This document shows positions 1 through 7,487 of a DNA stretch of 23,341 bases, one piece after another. The notes beneath the pieces were generated by a model. The model was given only the letters and a program-made list of their open reading frames with translations. It was not told the DNA's origin and made no database searches. A program made the position numbers and the translations under genes. This DNA comes from JBOGWP01 sp050693875. Lineage in GTDB: Bacteria > Actinomycetota > CADDZG01 > JAHWKV01 > JBOGWP01. The stretch covers positions 1-23,341 of the forward strand of contig JBOGWP010000147.1 of NCBI GenBank assembly GCA_050693875.1. The letters run 5' to 3'. How positions within the stretch are numbered: the stretch's first letter is position 1; the number at the start of each line of letters is the position of its first letter.

Positions 1-345
1 GGCTTCGCCGGCAGTCCTCTATGCCGGCAGGCCCTCGCTTCGCTCTGCCTGCCGGGCCCCGCTCGGCGAGCCGAGGCTTCGCCGGCAGTCCTCTATGCCG
101 GCAGGCCCTCGCTTCGCTCTGCCTGCCGGGCCCCGCTCGGCGAGCCGGGCCTCCGGCCGCGGTCCTCAATGTCGGCCCGCCTCGCCCCGCTCGGCGAGCC
201 GAGCCTCCGGCCGCGGTCCTCTATGCCGGCAGGCCCTCGCTTCGCTCTGCCTGCCGGGCCTCGCTCGGCGAGCCGAGGCTTCGCCGGCGTCGTCCAATGC
301 CGGCAGGCCTTCGCTCTGCTCGGCGCCTGCCGGGCCCCGCTTGAG
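1..345. repeat. GC-rich imperfect tandem repeat, about 74-bp unit, 4-5 copies
   Basis: Copies begin near 1, 75, 149, 203 and 277. The first, second and fourth are about 74 bp, the third is shortened to about 54 bp, and the last is diverged (about 69 bp). The array probably continues left of the window. Each full unit holds an inverted repeat (GCCGGCAGG with CCTGCCGGG about 14 nt apart) and the odd palindrome GCTCGGCGAGC, so single strands could fold into stable hairpins. Reading frames stay open on both strands, but this follows from the composition and repetition, and the translations look like nothing known. I see no gene here. It could be a hairpin-rich intergenic repeat family or a decayed mobile element. 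Confidence 0.8.
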
Positions 346-420
346 GTGCGCCCCGGTCGGTCTCGTCCCAAAACTTGACTCATTCGCGCCAACTTCGGCA
401 CCTCGGAGTCCGACGATTTG

Positions 421-447
421 AAAGCGGGGGCCGGCAACGGCCCCCGC
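421..447 (-). terminator. Intrinsic terminator after the prenyl synthase gene
   Basis: A perfect 10-bp inverted repeat (424-433 GCGGGGGCCG and 438-447 CGGCCCCCGC) encloses a 4-nt loop. Read on the minus strand it lies 22 nt after the TAA stop of the prenyl synthase and is followed by TTTC, a short U tract. This fits a Rho-independent terminator for the two-gene minus-strand unit. The weak U tract is the main doubt. Confidence 0.7.
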
Positions 448-468
448 TCCCGCGCGCGGGCCGGAGGA

Positions 469-1545
469 TTACCCGGGAAGCGAGCCGGTCGTGAGCCCCG
501 CCACGATCGCCGTGAGCGCCGCTGCGGCCGGATCGGCCAGGGCGGCCGACGACAGGGCCTCCCGCGCCGCCGCGACCAGGGCATCGATCCGAGCGCGCAC
601 GGCGGCGAGGGCGCCGGTCGCACGGATGACGGCCTTGACCCGGTCGAGATCGTCCTCCCCGGCGGCGGCATGGCCGACCGTCCGATGCAAGAGCTTCCGC
701 TCGTTGGGGGCGGCGCGCGCGTACGCCTCGGCGAGCAGCAGCGTCGGCTTCCCCTGGCGGAGGTCGGAGACGCCGTTCTTGCCCGTCTCTGCGGGTGCGG
801 CAAAGACTCCCGAGACATCGTCCCGCAGCTGGTAGGCCTCCCCCAGCGACGATCCCGCACGCCCGAGCGCCTCGGCCGTCAATGCGCTCGCCCCGGCGAG
901 CGCGGCGCCGACGAGGAGAGGCCCCTCGACCGTGTAGCTCGCGGTCTTGAGACGCGCGATCTGCAGAGCGGCATCCACGTCGGAGAAGGAGGTCCCCGCC
1001 ATGATGACGTCCAGGTACTGCCCTGCGGCGGTGCGGATCCGCAGCTCGTTCAGCGGCACGAAGGCCCGGGTGACGGCCTCCGGACCGAATCCTGAGGACG
1101 TGAACATCGCATCGGAGAGCACGAGTGCGAGGTCGCCGGCAAGCATGGCGATGGAAAGGCCGAGGTGCTCCGCGTCGGCGCGGCCGGCCGCGGACAACTC
1201 GGTGGCGAGCCGGAGGTGGGCGGCGGGTTTCCCTCGCCGCACCGTGGCGCGGTCCATCAGGTCGTCGTGGAGGAGGGCAAAGGTGTGCAGCAGCTCGAGG
1301 CTCCCGGCCGCGGCGAGGATCTCCGGGCAATGCCGGCCGCCTCCTCCCCGAAAGGCCCAGTAACACAGGACTGGCCGGAGGCGCTTGCCGCCGGACGCCA
1401 CCGCCCGCGTCACCTCGTCCAGAAGCGGCATGGCATCCGCCGGAAGGTCGGCACGCCGGCGCTCGAGGAAGGCTCCGAGCGAGGCCTCGAGGAGCCCTTT
1501 CAGCTCCTCGAGAACGGGGCCGGGCGACTCGTCAGTCTGTGGCAG
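469..1545 (-). CDS. Polyprenyl diphosphate synthase (short-chain, FPP/GGPP synthase type)
   Basis: Trans-isoprenyl diphosphate synthase, which condenses isopentenyl diphosphate onto allylic diphosphates to make C15-C20 precursors. Counting from the only conventional start (ATG at 1431; 320 aa), GGKRLRP lies at 14-20, the first Asp-rich motif DDLMD at 56-60 followed by RRG, and the second motif is DDVSG at 204-208. A DDxxG second motif is common in actinobacterial members. The same frame continues upstream with a typical family N-terminus (LEELKGLLEASLGAFLERRR) back to the TGA of the preceding gene, with no ATG, GTG or TTG. The start given here is a CTG at 1545, three bases after that stop, making 358 aa, normal for the family; ATG 1431 would remove the first helix. 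It is co-transcribed with the lipoprotein gene. A role in haem O or menaquinone supply is inferred from the neighbouring oxidase genes. Confidence 0.85.
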   Translation of the reverse strand: MPQTDESPGPVLEELKGLLEASLGAFLERRRADLPADAMPLLDEVTRAVASGGKRLRPVLCYWAFRGGGGRHCPEILAAAGSLELLHTFALLHDDLMDRATVRRGKPAAHLRLATELSAAGRADAEHLGLSIAMLAGDLALVLSDAMFTSSGFGPEAVTRAFVPLNELRIRTAAGQYLDVIMAGTSFSDVDAALQIARLKTASYTVEGPLLVGAALAGASALTAEALGRAGSSLGEAYQLRDDVSGVFAAPAETGKNGVSDLRQGKPTLLLAEAYARAAPNERKLLHRTVGHAAAGEDDLDRVKAVIRATGALAAVRARIDALVAAAREALSSAALADPAAAALTAIVAGLTTGSLPG

Positions 1546-1548
1546 CGC

Positions 1549-2478
1549 TCACAGCACCTTCTGGAGGGCCTCGGAAACCTCGGCGGTCACGACCGGCCCC
1601 TCGAACCGCTCGCGGATCGTTCCCGAGGCGTCGATCACCATCGTCCAGGGCTCGCTCTCCATATGCCACGCCTCCATCGTGGGCGAGAGCTGCTGGCCGT
1701 TCGGGTCGCGAAAGACCTCGGCGTGGACGAAGGTCGCCCGGTCTTTGCCGCCCTCGTACGCCGCGATCACCTCGTTCACGGTCGGCCCGCACATGCGCGA
1801 GAGGCAGAACTTCGGGGTGGCGACCACGAGCACCGTCGGCATTCCGGCTCGCACCGCCGCATCGAGGCTGACTGCGTGCATGGGGCAGGGAGGCTCGCGG
1901 GTGCAGACGGCGGCGACCCCCCTTGCGTCGTCGAAGGTCGGCGTCGGGACGGCGACGGCCGCCGTCCCGGGAGGCGGGACCCTCGGCGGCCCGACCTGCA
2001 GGGCTTTGAACCCGTAGAGGCTCTGTCCAGCCCCTTGGGCGTGCACGAGGAGGTCCCACACCCCCTCGTCCGGCAGGCTGGCGAAGAGATCGTAGAAGCC
2101 CGTCGCCGGGGCGGAGTCCTCGTGTCCATGCTCTTCTGCGCCGGCGAACCGGTGGAAGGTGAGCGGCAGCGGGCCGTCGACCTTTCCCTGACGTCCCAGC
2201 CAGAGCCGGGCGTCGATCACCTCGAAGAGGCGGTTTTCCTTCGTCACCAGACCGAGCGTGATGCGCTGGCGGTCGGAGCGGATGAACTCCCCGCCGGCGA
2301 GCAAGACCTCCAGCCCGGGGTCGGCGGAGCGGTCGAGGTCCTTCACGATGCCCGAGAAGCCGGGCGGGACCTGTGCCCCGGAAGTCCGGGCGGCGCGGCG
2401 GCATGCCGAGAGGAGACCCGGAACGGCGAGGGCTCCGGCCCCGAGGGCGACGTTGCGCAGGAAGTCCCGGCGGTGCAT
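1549..2478 (-). CDS. Tat-exported thioredoxin-like lipoprotein
   Basis: A 309-residue extracytoplasmic protein. The N-terminus has twin arginines (RRDF, residues 3-6), a hydrophobic stretch and a lipobox LSAC with lipidated Cys26, so it is probably exported folded and anchored in the membrane. Residues about 35-165 form a domain I cannot name. The C-terminal part looks like a thioredoxin fold: a hydrophobic strand (PTVLVVATPKF) leads into C225-LSRM-C230, and WTMVID near 278-283 sits where the cis-Pro strand is expected. The cysteine spacing is CX4C, not CX2C, and a further pair lies at C192 and C198. It is divergent from the oxidase operon and upstream of the prenyl synthase. A role in copper or disulfide handling during oxidase assembly is inferred only from position. 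The ATG is preceded at 7 nt by TACACT. Confidence 0.75.
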   Translation of the reverse strand: MHRRDFLRNVALGAGALAVPGLLSACRRAARTSGAQVPPGFSGIVKDLDRSADPGLEVLLAGGEFIRSDRQRITLGLVTKENRLFEVIDARLWLGRQGKVDGPLPLTFHRFAGAEEHGHEDSAPATGFYDLFASLPDEGVWDLLVHAQGAGQSLYGFKALQVGPPRVPPPGTAAVAVPTPTFDDARGVAAVCTREPPCPMHAVSLDAAVRAGMPTVLVVATPKFCLSRMCGPTVNEVIAAYEGGKDRATFVHAEVFRDPNGQQLSPTMEAWHMESEPWTMVIDASGTIRERFEGPVVTAEVSEALQKVL

Positions 2479-2485
2479 GAGGCGT

Positions 2486-2491
2486 AGTGTA
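2486..2491 (-). promoter_or_regulatory. -10-like hexamer of the lipoprotein/prenyl synthase unit
   Basis: On the minus strand TACACT (TANNNT) is followed by 7 nt and then the ATG at 2478. A transcript initiating about 7 nt after the hexamer would begin at or next to the start codon, so a leaderless mRNA is likely. No convincing -35 is visible. Confidence 0.5.
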
Positions 2492-2563
2492 CGATCGCCG
2501 CGGCATTAGTCGGCTCGTGCCCGGGCTCCCCCCGGGGGCCAGCGCACACCGCTCTCGCTCTGT

Positions 2564-2569
2564 TAGCAT
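2564..2569 (+). promoter_or_regulatory. -10-like hexamer of the cytochrome oxidase operon
   Basis: TAGCAT lies 9 nt before the GTG start of ctaC at 2579. The predicted 5' end is 0-3 nt ahead of the start codon, giving a leaderless or near-leaderless transcript for the whole oxidase operon. The divergent promoter for the lipoprotein gene is about 75 bp away, so the 100-bp region could be co-regulated. Confidence 0.5.
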
Positions 2570-2578
2570 CCGGGCCTG

Positions 2579-3703
2579 GTGAAAGGGCTTCGACGGCGAA
2601 GCATCTCCTTTTGCCCCCCGCGATCTCCCGCACGGCCCTCCTGGGCGCGAGAGGAGACCGGGGGCAAGCGAGCGCGGGTATGGCTGCCGGCGCTCCTCGT
2701 TGCGTTGCTCATGGTCCTGGCGGGCTGTGCCCGCAATGCTCCCCAGGACGCCCTCGACCCGGCCGGCCCCCTCGCTCGCAGTGCCGACTCGCTGTTCAAG
2801 ACGGTCTTCTGGGCGGCGGTGGTGCCGATCTTCGTCATCGTCGAGGGGGCGCTGCTGTTCTTCGTGCTCCGGTACCGCCAGCGGTCCGACAAGGACGCGC
2901 CGGTCCAGACCCACGGCCACACCCCGGTCGAGGTGATCTGGACGATCATCCCGGCGGCGATCCTGGCCGTGGTGGCCGTGCCGACCATCGCCAAGATCTT
3001 CGAGTTTGCCAAGCGGCCTTCCGGGGACGTCCTTGAGGTGACCGTGAAGGCCCACCAATGGTGGTGGGAGTACCAGTACCCCGACCTCGGCCCCAGTCCC
3101 GACAGGCCACTCATCGGCGCAAACGAGCTCCACATTCCGATCGATCGGCCGGTTCTGGTCACCCTCGAGTCCGAGGACGTCATCCACGCGTTCTGGGTAC
3201 CGAGGCTCTCTGGGAAGCAGGACGTGGTGCCCGGACGCAAGAACCACCTGACCCTCATCGCCGAGGAGCCCGGCGAGTACTTGGGGCAGTGCGCTGAGTA
3301 CTGCGGCCTGTCCCACGCCAACATGCGCCTCAAGGTCATTGCCATGACGCAGGACGACTTCGACGCCTGGGCGGAGGCGCAGGCCGACCCGGCCGTCGAG
3401 CCCACCGATCCCCTCGCGATGAAGGGGAAGGAGCTGTTCCTCACCGGACAGTTCGCGGGGGGAGCGGCCTGCTCGACGTGCCATGTCGTCGAGGGCACCC
3501 CCGCCGTCGGCAAGGTGGGACCGAGCCTGACGCATGTCGCGTCACGCACTACGATCGCCGGGGCGACGCTGGACTTCCCCGGCGATCTCGAGGCATGGCT
3601 GCGCAACCCGCCCGAGGAGAAGCCGGGATCGAAGATGCCGAACCTGAAGCTCACAGACGAGGAGGTCGACGCCCTGATGGCCTACCTGCGGGGGCTCGAG
3701 TGA
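2579..3703 (+). CDS. ctaC: Cytochrome c oxidase subunit II with C-terminal cytochrome c domain (caa3 type)
   Basis: Takes electrons from cytochrome c and passes them through the CuA centre to subunit I. The 374-residue product has a basic N-terminus, a hydrophobic segment ending in lipobox LAGC (Cys50), two membrane helices (about 75-97 and 117-137) and a cupredoxin domain. CuA ligands are all present: H203, C238, E240 (backbone ligand position), C242, H246 and M249. A fused cytochrome c domain carries C298-S-T-C301-H302 and the likely axial Met353 in KMPNLKL, which defines the caa3 type. The GTG start is supported by the -10-like hexamer just upstream, although the 33-residue basic region before the hydrophobic segment is longer than usual. 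First gene of the operon; ctaD follows after about 70 bp. Confidence 0.97.
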   Translation: MKGLRRRSISFCPPRSPARPSWAREETGGKRARVWLPALLVALLMVLAGCARNAPQDALDPAGPLARSADSLFKTVFWAAVVPIFVIVEGALLFFVLRYRQRSDKDAPVQTHGHTPVEVIWTIIPAAILAVVAVPTIAKIFEFAKRPSGDVLEVTVKAHQWWWEYQYPDLGPSPDRPLIGANELHIPIDRPVLVTLESEDVIHAFWVPRLSGKQDVVPGRKNHLTLIAEEPGEYLGQCAEYCGLSHANMRLKVIAMTQDDFDAWAEAQADPAVEPTDPLAMKGKELFLTGQFAGGAACSTCHVVEGTPAVGKVGPSLTHVASRTTIAGATLDFPGDLEAWLRNPPEEKPGSKMPNLKLTDEEVDALMAYLRGLE

Positions 3704-3773
3704 CGACTCCGGCGCGGGCGGCCTCGGTATGCTCTGTGACGGTGGAACCCGGGATTGGAGGGGGGCGGCACCA

Positions 3774-5645
3774 ATGGCGACGGTAACCGCGCGGGAGCAG
3801 GCGGGTCTCTTCCGCCGGCCCACGGCGAAGACCGGATTGGTGAGCTGGCTCACCACGGTCGATCACAAGCGAATCGGCATCCTGTACGGCTACACCTCGT
3901 TCTTCTTCTTCATCGTCGGTGGCGTAGAGGCGCTGCTCATCCGCGCCCAGCTGGCCGGGCCGAACGGGAAGGTGCTGTCGGCGGACGCCTACGACCAGAT
4001 CTTCACGATGCACGGGATCACGATGATCTTCCTCGTCGTGATGCCGATGTCGGCCGCCTTCTTCAACTACCTGACCCCGCTGATGATCGGCGCCCGCGAT
4101 GTCGCCTTCCCGCGCCTGAACGCCTTCAGCTACTGGGCGTTCCTCTTCGGGGGGCTCTTCATCTACTCGAGCTTCCTGCTCGGCGGGGCCCCCGATGGCG
4201 GATGGTTCGGGTACGCACCGTTGTCGGTGCTCGAGGAGGGGAACCGCATGACCTTCTACGGTCTCGGCCTCCAGATCCTCGGGATCGCCTCGATCGCCGC
4301 GGCCGTGAACTTCATCACCACGATCATCAACATGCGGGCACCCGGCATGACCATGATGCGGATGCCGGTCTTCGTGTGGATGACGCTGGTGGTCTCGTTC
4401 CTGCTCCTCTTCGCGATGCCGGTGATCGCGGTGGCCCTCTTCCAGCTCACCTTCGACCGCCTCTTCGCCACCAACTTCTTCCGCCCGGCTGGCGGAGGCG
4501 ATCCGGTGCTCTGGCAGCACCTGTTCTGGCTGTTCGGCCATCCGGAGGTCTACATCCTGATCCTGCCGGCGATGGGGATCGTCTCCGAGGTCCTTCCGGT
4601 CTTCTCGCGCAAGCCTCTGTTCGGGTACTCGGCGGTGGTGTTCTCGGGCATCGCCATCGGCTTCATGGGCTGGGGCGTGTGGGCGCACCACATGTTCGCC
4701 GTCGGGCTCGGCCCGGCCGCGAACACCGCGTTTGCCCTGTCCACCATGTTCATCGCCGTCCCCACCGGGGTGAAGATCTTCAACTGGATCTCGACCTTGT
4801 GGCGCGGCTCGATCCGCCACAAAACGCCGCTCCTCTTCTCGGTCGGCTTCGTCGCCATGTTCGTGATCGGAGGGCTGTCGGGGGTCACCCATGCCCTCGT
4901 GCCGCACGACTACCAGCAGACCGACACCTACTACGTCGTCGCCCACTTCCACTACGTGCTGTTCGGCGGGGCGATCTTCGGGCTCGTCTCCGGCATGTAC
5001 TACTGGTTCCCGAAGCTGTACGGCCGGCTGATGGGCGAGGGGCTCGGCAAGCTCCACTTCTGGACGATGTTCGTCGGCTTCAACCTCACCTTCGCCCCGA
5101 TGCACATCCTCGGGCTCCAGGGGATGCCGCGCCGGATCTACCGATGGGATGCGGGCTACGGATGGGACCTGTGGAACATGGTCTCCACGGTGGGGGCCTT
5201 CCTGATCGCGGCCTCGTTCCTCGTGTTCATCCTGAACTGGACCCGCAGCAAGCGCGCCGGGGAGCCGGTCGGGACGGACCCGTGGGATGCCCGGACGCTG
5301 GAGTGGACGACGACCTCGCCGCCGGCGGAACACAACTTCGACGAGATTCCGCTGGTGCACGCCCGCGACGAGCTGTGGCACCGGAAGTACTCCGAGGACA
5401 AGATGGGCCGGCCCGTACCGGTTCCAACGGGCGGCTCGCCGGACGCCGGCCATGGACCTCAACATGGACACACCGGGCACGGGATCCACATGCCGGATCC
5501 CTCATATTGGCCGCTGGCCGCCGCCCTCGGGCTCCCGATCCTGGCCTACGGGGTGATGTTCAAGGCGCTTCCCGGGATCATCGTCGGGGTCGTGGTGCTG
5601 TTGGCCGGGTTCTACGGGTGGGTGCTCGAGCCGCAGGCGGAGTAG
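3774..5645 (+). CDS. ctaD: Cytochrome c oxidase subunit I
   Basis: Catalytic subunit of the haem-copper oxidase, reducing oxygen at the haem a3-CuB site and pumping protons. All metal ligands are visible in the 623-residue product: H80 and H393 for haem a, H391 for haem a3, and H256, H305 and H306 for CuB, with Y260 for the cross-link. The HPEVY motif with E258, plus N98, D109 and K334, places it in the A1 family with D- and K-channels. After the usual 12 helices there is a hydrophilic linker, a His-rich stretch near 565-575 and two further membrane segments, an extension common in caa3 oxidases of Gram-positive bacteria. ATG 3774 is chosen because GGAGGGGGG lies just upstream and homologous sequence begins soon after; an in-frame ATG at 3729 would add 15 unlikely residues. 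Confidence 0.97.
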   Translation: MATVTAREQAGLFRRPTAKTGLVSWLTTVDHKRIGILYGYTSFFFFIVGGVEALLIRAQLAGPNGKVLSADAYDQIFTMHGITMIFLVVMPMSAAFFNYLTPLMIGARDVAFPRLNAFSYWAFLFGGLFIYSSFLLGGAPDGGWFGYAPLSVLEEGNRMTFYGLGLQILGIASIAAAVNFITTIINMRAPGMTMMRMPVFVWMTLVVSFLLLFAMPVIAVALFQLTFDRLFATNFFRPAGGGDPVLWQHLFWLFGHPEVYILILPAMGIVSEVLPVFSRKPLFGYSAVVFSGIAIGFMGWGVWAHHMFAVGLGPAANTAFALSTMFIAVPTGVKIFNWISTLWRGSIRHKTPLLFSVGFVAMFVIGGLSGVTHALVPHDYQQTDTYYVVAHFHYVLFGGAIFGLVSGMYYWFPKLYGRLMGEGLGKLHFWTMFVGFNLTFAPMHILGLQGMPRRIYRWDAGYGWDLWNMVSTVGAFLIAASFLVFILNWTRSKRAGEPVGTDPWDARTLEWTTTSPPAEHNFDEIPLVHARDELWHRKYSEDKMGRPVPVPTGGSPDAGHGPQHGHTGHGIHMPDPSYWPLAAALGLPILAYGVMFKALPGIIVGVVVLLAGFYGWVLEPQAE

Positions 5646-5660
5646 GGGAGGAGCGGGCGC

Positions 5661-6272
5661 ATGCAGGAAGCAGCGATCCACGAGGCCCACGGGGCCGGCG
5701 GCCACGAGACCGCCACGGGCCTCGACAACCGCAAGGTGGCGATGTGGGCCTTCCTCGGCTCCGAGTGCCTCTTCTTCGGCGCGCTGATCTCCACCTACCT
5801 CCTGTATCGGGGACGCACCGAGGGCGGCCCGAAGCCGCACGAGATCTACGACATCCCCTACACGTCGGTCAGCTCGTTCGTCCTGCTGATGAGCAGTCTC
5901 ACGATGGTGCTGGCCCTCGCGGCGATCCAGCGGGGCGAGCACAGGCGGCTGCGGCTGTGGCTGCTCGCCACCGCCACCCTGGGGATGACCTTCATCGGAG
6001 GGCAGGTCTTCGAATTCACTACGTTCGTCAAGGAGGGCCTCACGCTCTCCACGAGCCCGTTCGGCAGCAGCTTCTTCGTCCTCACCGGCTTCCACGGCGC
6101 GCACGTGACCGTCGGCATCCTCATGCTGGCCTCTCTGGTCGCCTTCTCACGGCTCGGCCGGCTTCCCAGGGAGGACGCCCTCAGGGTGGAGCTCGTGGGG
6201 CTCTACTGGCACTTCGTCGACATCGTGTGGATCGTGATCTTCACGGTCGTCTACCTGATTCCCGGGAGATAG
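5661..6272 (+). CDS. ctaE: Cytochrome c oxidase subunit III
   Basis: Structural subunit of the aa3/caa3 oxidase, a membrane protein that stabilises subunit I and its proton uptake. The 203-residue product has five predicted membrane helices. Family motifs are visible: the first helix contains GSECLFFG with Glu35, TGFHGAHV lies at 142-149, and YWHFVDIVW at 182-190 in the last helix. The length matches bacterial short subunit III proteins that lack the first two helices. The ATG follows a purine-rich ribosome binding site (GGGGAGGAG) and lies 15 nt after the ctaD stop. The N-terminal 20 residues are His-rich. Confidence 0.96.
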   Translation: MQEAAIHEAHGAGGHETATGLDNRKVAMWAFLGSECLFFGALISTYLLYRGRTEGGPKPHEIYDIPYTSVSSFVLLMSSLTMVLALAAIQRGEHRRLRLWLLATATLGMTFIGGQVFEFTTFVKEGLTLSTSPFGSSFFVLTGFHGAHVTVGILMLASLVAFSRLGRLPREDALRVELVGLYWHFVDIVWIVIFTVVYLIPGR

Positions 6273-6292
6273 CGGTGGCGGAGGGGTCGGAG

Positions 6293-6613
6293 ATGGAGCA
6301 GAGCCACGGGAATCCCGCGGAGCACGCCGAGGGTCACCCGAGCGAGCTCGAGTACGTCAAGGTCGCGATCTTTCTCGCGGCCGTCACCGCGGCCGAGGTC
6401 GCCATCTACTACGTCTCCGGCCTGCGCAAGGTGCTGCCCTACGCCCTGCTTCTGCTTTCTGTCGTGAAGTTCACGATGGTCGTCCTGTGGTTCATGCACC
6501 TGAAGTTCGACAGCCGCATGTTCCGCCGGCTGTTCGTCGTCGGGATCGTCCTGGCACTCGGCGTCTACGCCATCGTGCTGGGAACATTCGGCATCTTCTT
6601 CGTCAGCAGGTAG
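6293..6613 (+). CDS. ctaF: Cytochrome c oxidase subunit IV (COX4_pro/CtaF type)
   Basis: Small accessory subunit of the oxidase, about 106 residues with three membrane helices. The signature of the prokaryotic subunit IV family is clear: a polar N-terminus, EYVKVAIFLAAVTAAEVAIY in the first helix, then VVKFTMVVLWFMHLKFD, where K-x-xxV-x-x-FMHLK is the diagnostic stretch, and a final helix ending FFVSR. ATG 6293 has GGAGGGG at suitable distance; a GTG at 6275 in the same frame would add six residues and is the alternative. It lies 20 nt after ctaE and 4 nt before ctaG, which suggests translational coupling. Confidence 0.92.
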   Translation: MEQSHGNPAEHAEGHPSELEYVKVAIFLAAVTAAEVAIYYVSGLRKVLPYALLLLSVVKFTMVVLWFMHLKFDSRMFRRLFVVGIVLALGVYAIVLGTFGIFFVSR

Positions 6614-6617
6614 GCGC

Positions 6618-7487
6618 GTGACGCTGACCGAGGCGGCACCATCTCCCTGGGCGTGGCACCCGCACGCCGACATCTGGCTCGCCATCGCCGGGCTGGAGGC
6701 GGCCTACCTCTTCGCGCTCAGGCGCATCGGCCCGCGCTACGTCGAGCCCGGGGAGCGCCCCGCGAGCCGCGCGCAGATGACGATGTTCTCGCTCGGCGTG
6801 CTGGCGCTGTGGGCGGCGGTCGACTGGCCGATGCACGAGCTCGCCGAGCGCTACCTCTACCTCGCCCACATGGTCCAGCACATGCTGCTCATGCTGATCG
6901 CCCCGGCCCTCATCCTCGCCGGCACCCCGCACTGGCTGGCCCGGCGGCTGCTGCGGCAGGCGCCCGTGATGTGGATCGCCCGGCGGATCACCCGGCCGGT
7001 CCCCGCGCTGCTGTTCTTCAACGCGGTGCTGGTGTTCTCGCACTGGCCGGTGGTGGTCGACGGCACGCTGCGGAACGAGCCCCTCCACATCCTCTCGCAC
7101 GGCATCCTCAGCTTTGCGGGGCTCGTCATGTGGTGGCCGGTCCTGTCCCCCCTCCCGGAGCTTCCGCGCATCTCGTACCCCGCCCAGATGCTCTACCTGT
7201 TCCTGCAGACGATCGTGCCGACGGTCCCGGCGTCGTTTCTCACCTTCACCGACACGCCGATCTACCACTTCTATGAGACCATCCCACGCGTCTTCGGCAT
7301 CTCGGTGGTGGACGACCTGCGGGTGGCCGGTCTGATCATGAAGCTGGGTGGCGGGATGATCCTCTGGGCCGTGATCGCCCTGCTCTTCTTCCGGTGGTCG
7401 GGCAGGGAAGAACGCCCCGAGCAGCCCGACGTGCTCGAGTGGCAGCGGGTCGAGCGTGAGCTCAACCGTGTGGGAGGTCAGGAATGA
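6618..7487 (+). CDS. ctaG: Cytochrome c oxidase assembly factor CtaG (caa3_CtaG family)
   Basis: Polytopic membrane protein needed for maturation of caa3 oxidase, probably in copper delivery to CuB; not related to Cox11. The 289-residue product has about seven helices. Family features are WHPHADIW at 13-20, HMVQHMLLMLIAP at 84-96, SHWP at 141-144, and LHILSHGIL near 156-164, giving membrane-embedded His pairs (H84/H88, H157/H161) that could bind metal. The GTG start is 4 nt after the ctaF stop. The 3' end overlaps the next gene by four bases (ATGA), so the two are translationally coupled. Confidence 0.93.
   Translation: MTLTEAAPSPWAWHPHADIWLAIAGLEAAYLFALRRIGPRYVEPGERPASRAQMTMFSLGVLALWAAVDWPMHELAERYLYLAHMVQHMLLMLIAPALILAGTPHWLARRLLRQAPVMWIARRITRPVPALLFFNAVLVFSHWPVVVDGTLRNEPLHILSHGILSFAGLVMWWPVLSPLPELPRISYPAQMLYLFLQTIVPTVPASFLTFTDTPIYHFYETIPRVFGISVVDDLRVAGLIMKLGGGMILWAVIALLFFRWSGREERPEQPDVLEWQRVERELNRVGGQE

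Noticed and set aside
1..345. CRISPR array
   Set aside because: The repeats are contiguous and lack unique spacers of constant length; this is a tandem repeat.
93..860. 255-residue minus-strand open frame across the repeat array
   Set aside because: The tail is an out-of-frame reading of the prenyl synthase and the rest is repeat translation, with a terminator at 421-447 inside it.
1532..3535. 667-residue minus-strand open frame
   Set aside because: It runs antisense to ctaC and out of frame over the lipoprotein gene; composition is Arg/Gly/Pro-rich and shows no family motif.
3651..5489. 612-residue minus-strand open frame
   Set aside because: Antisense shadow of ctaD, His/Asp/Glu-rich low complexity typical of reverse reading of high-GC genes.
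3755..6613. 952-residue plus-strand open frame
   Set aside because: Only its last ~106 residues are real (ctaF). The rest is an out-of-frame reading of ctaD and ctaE.
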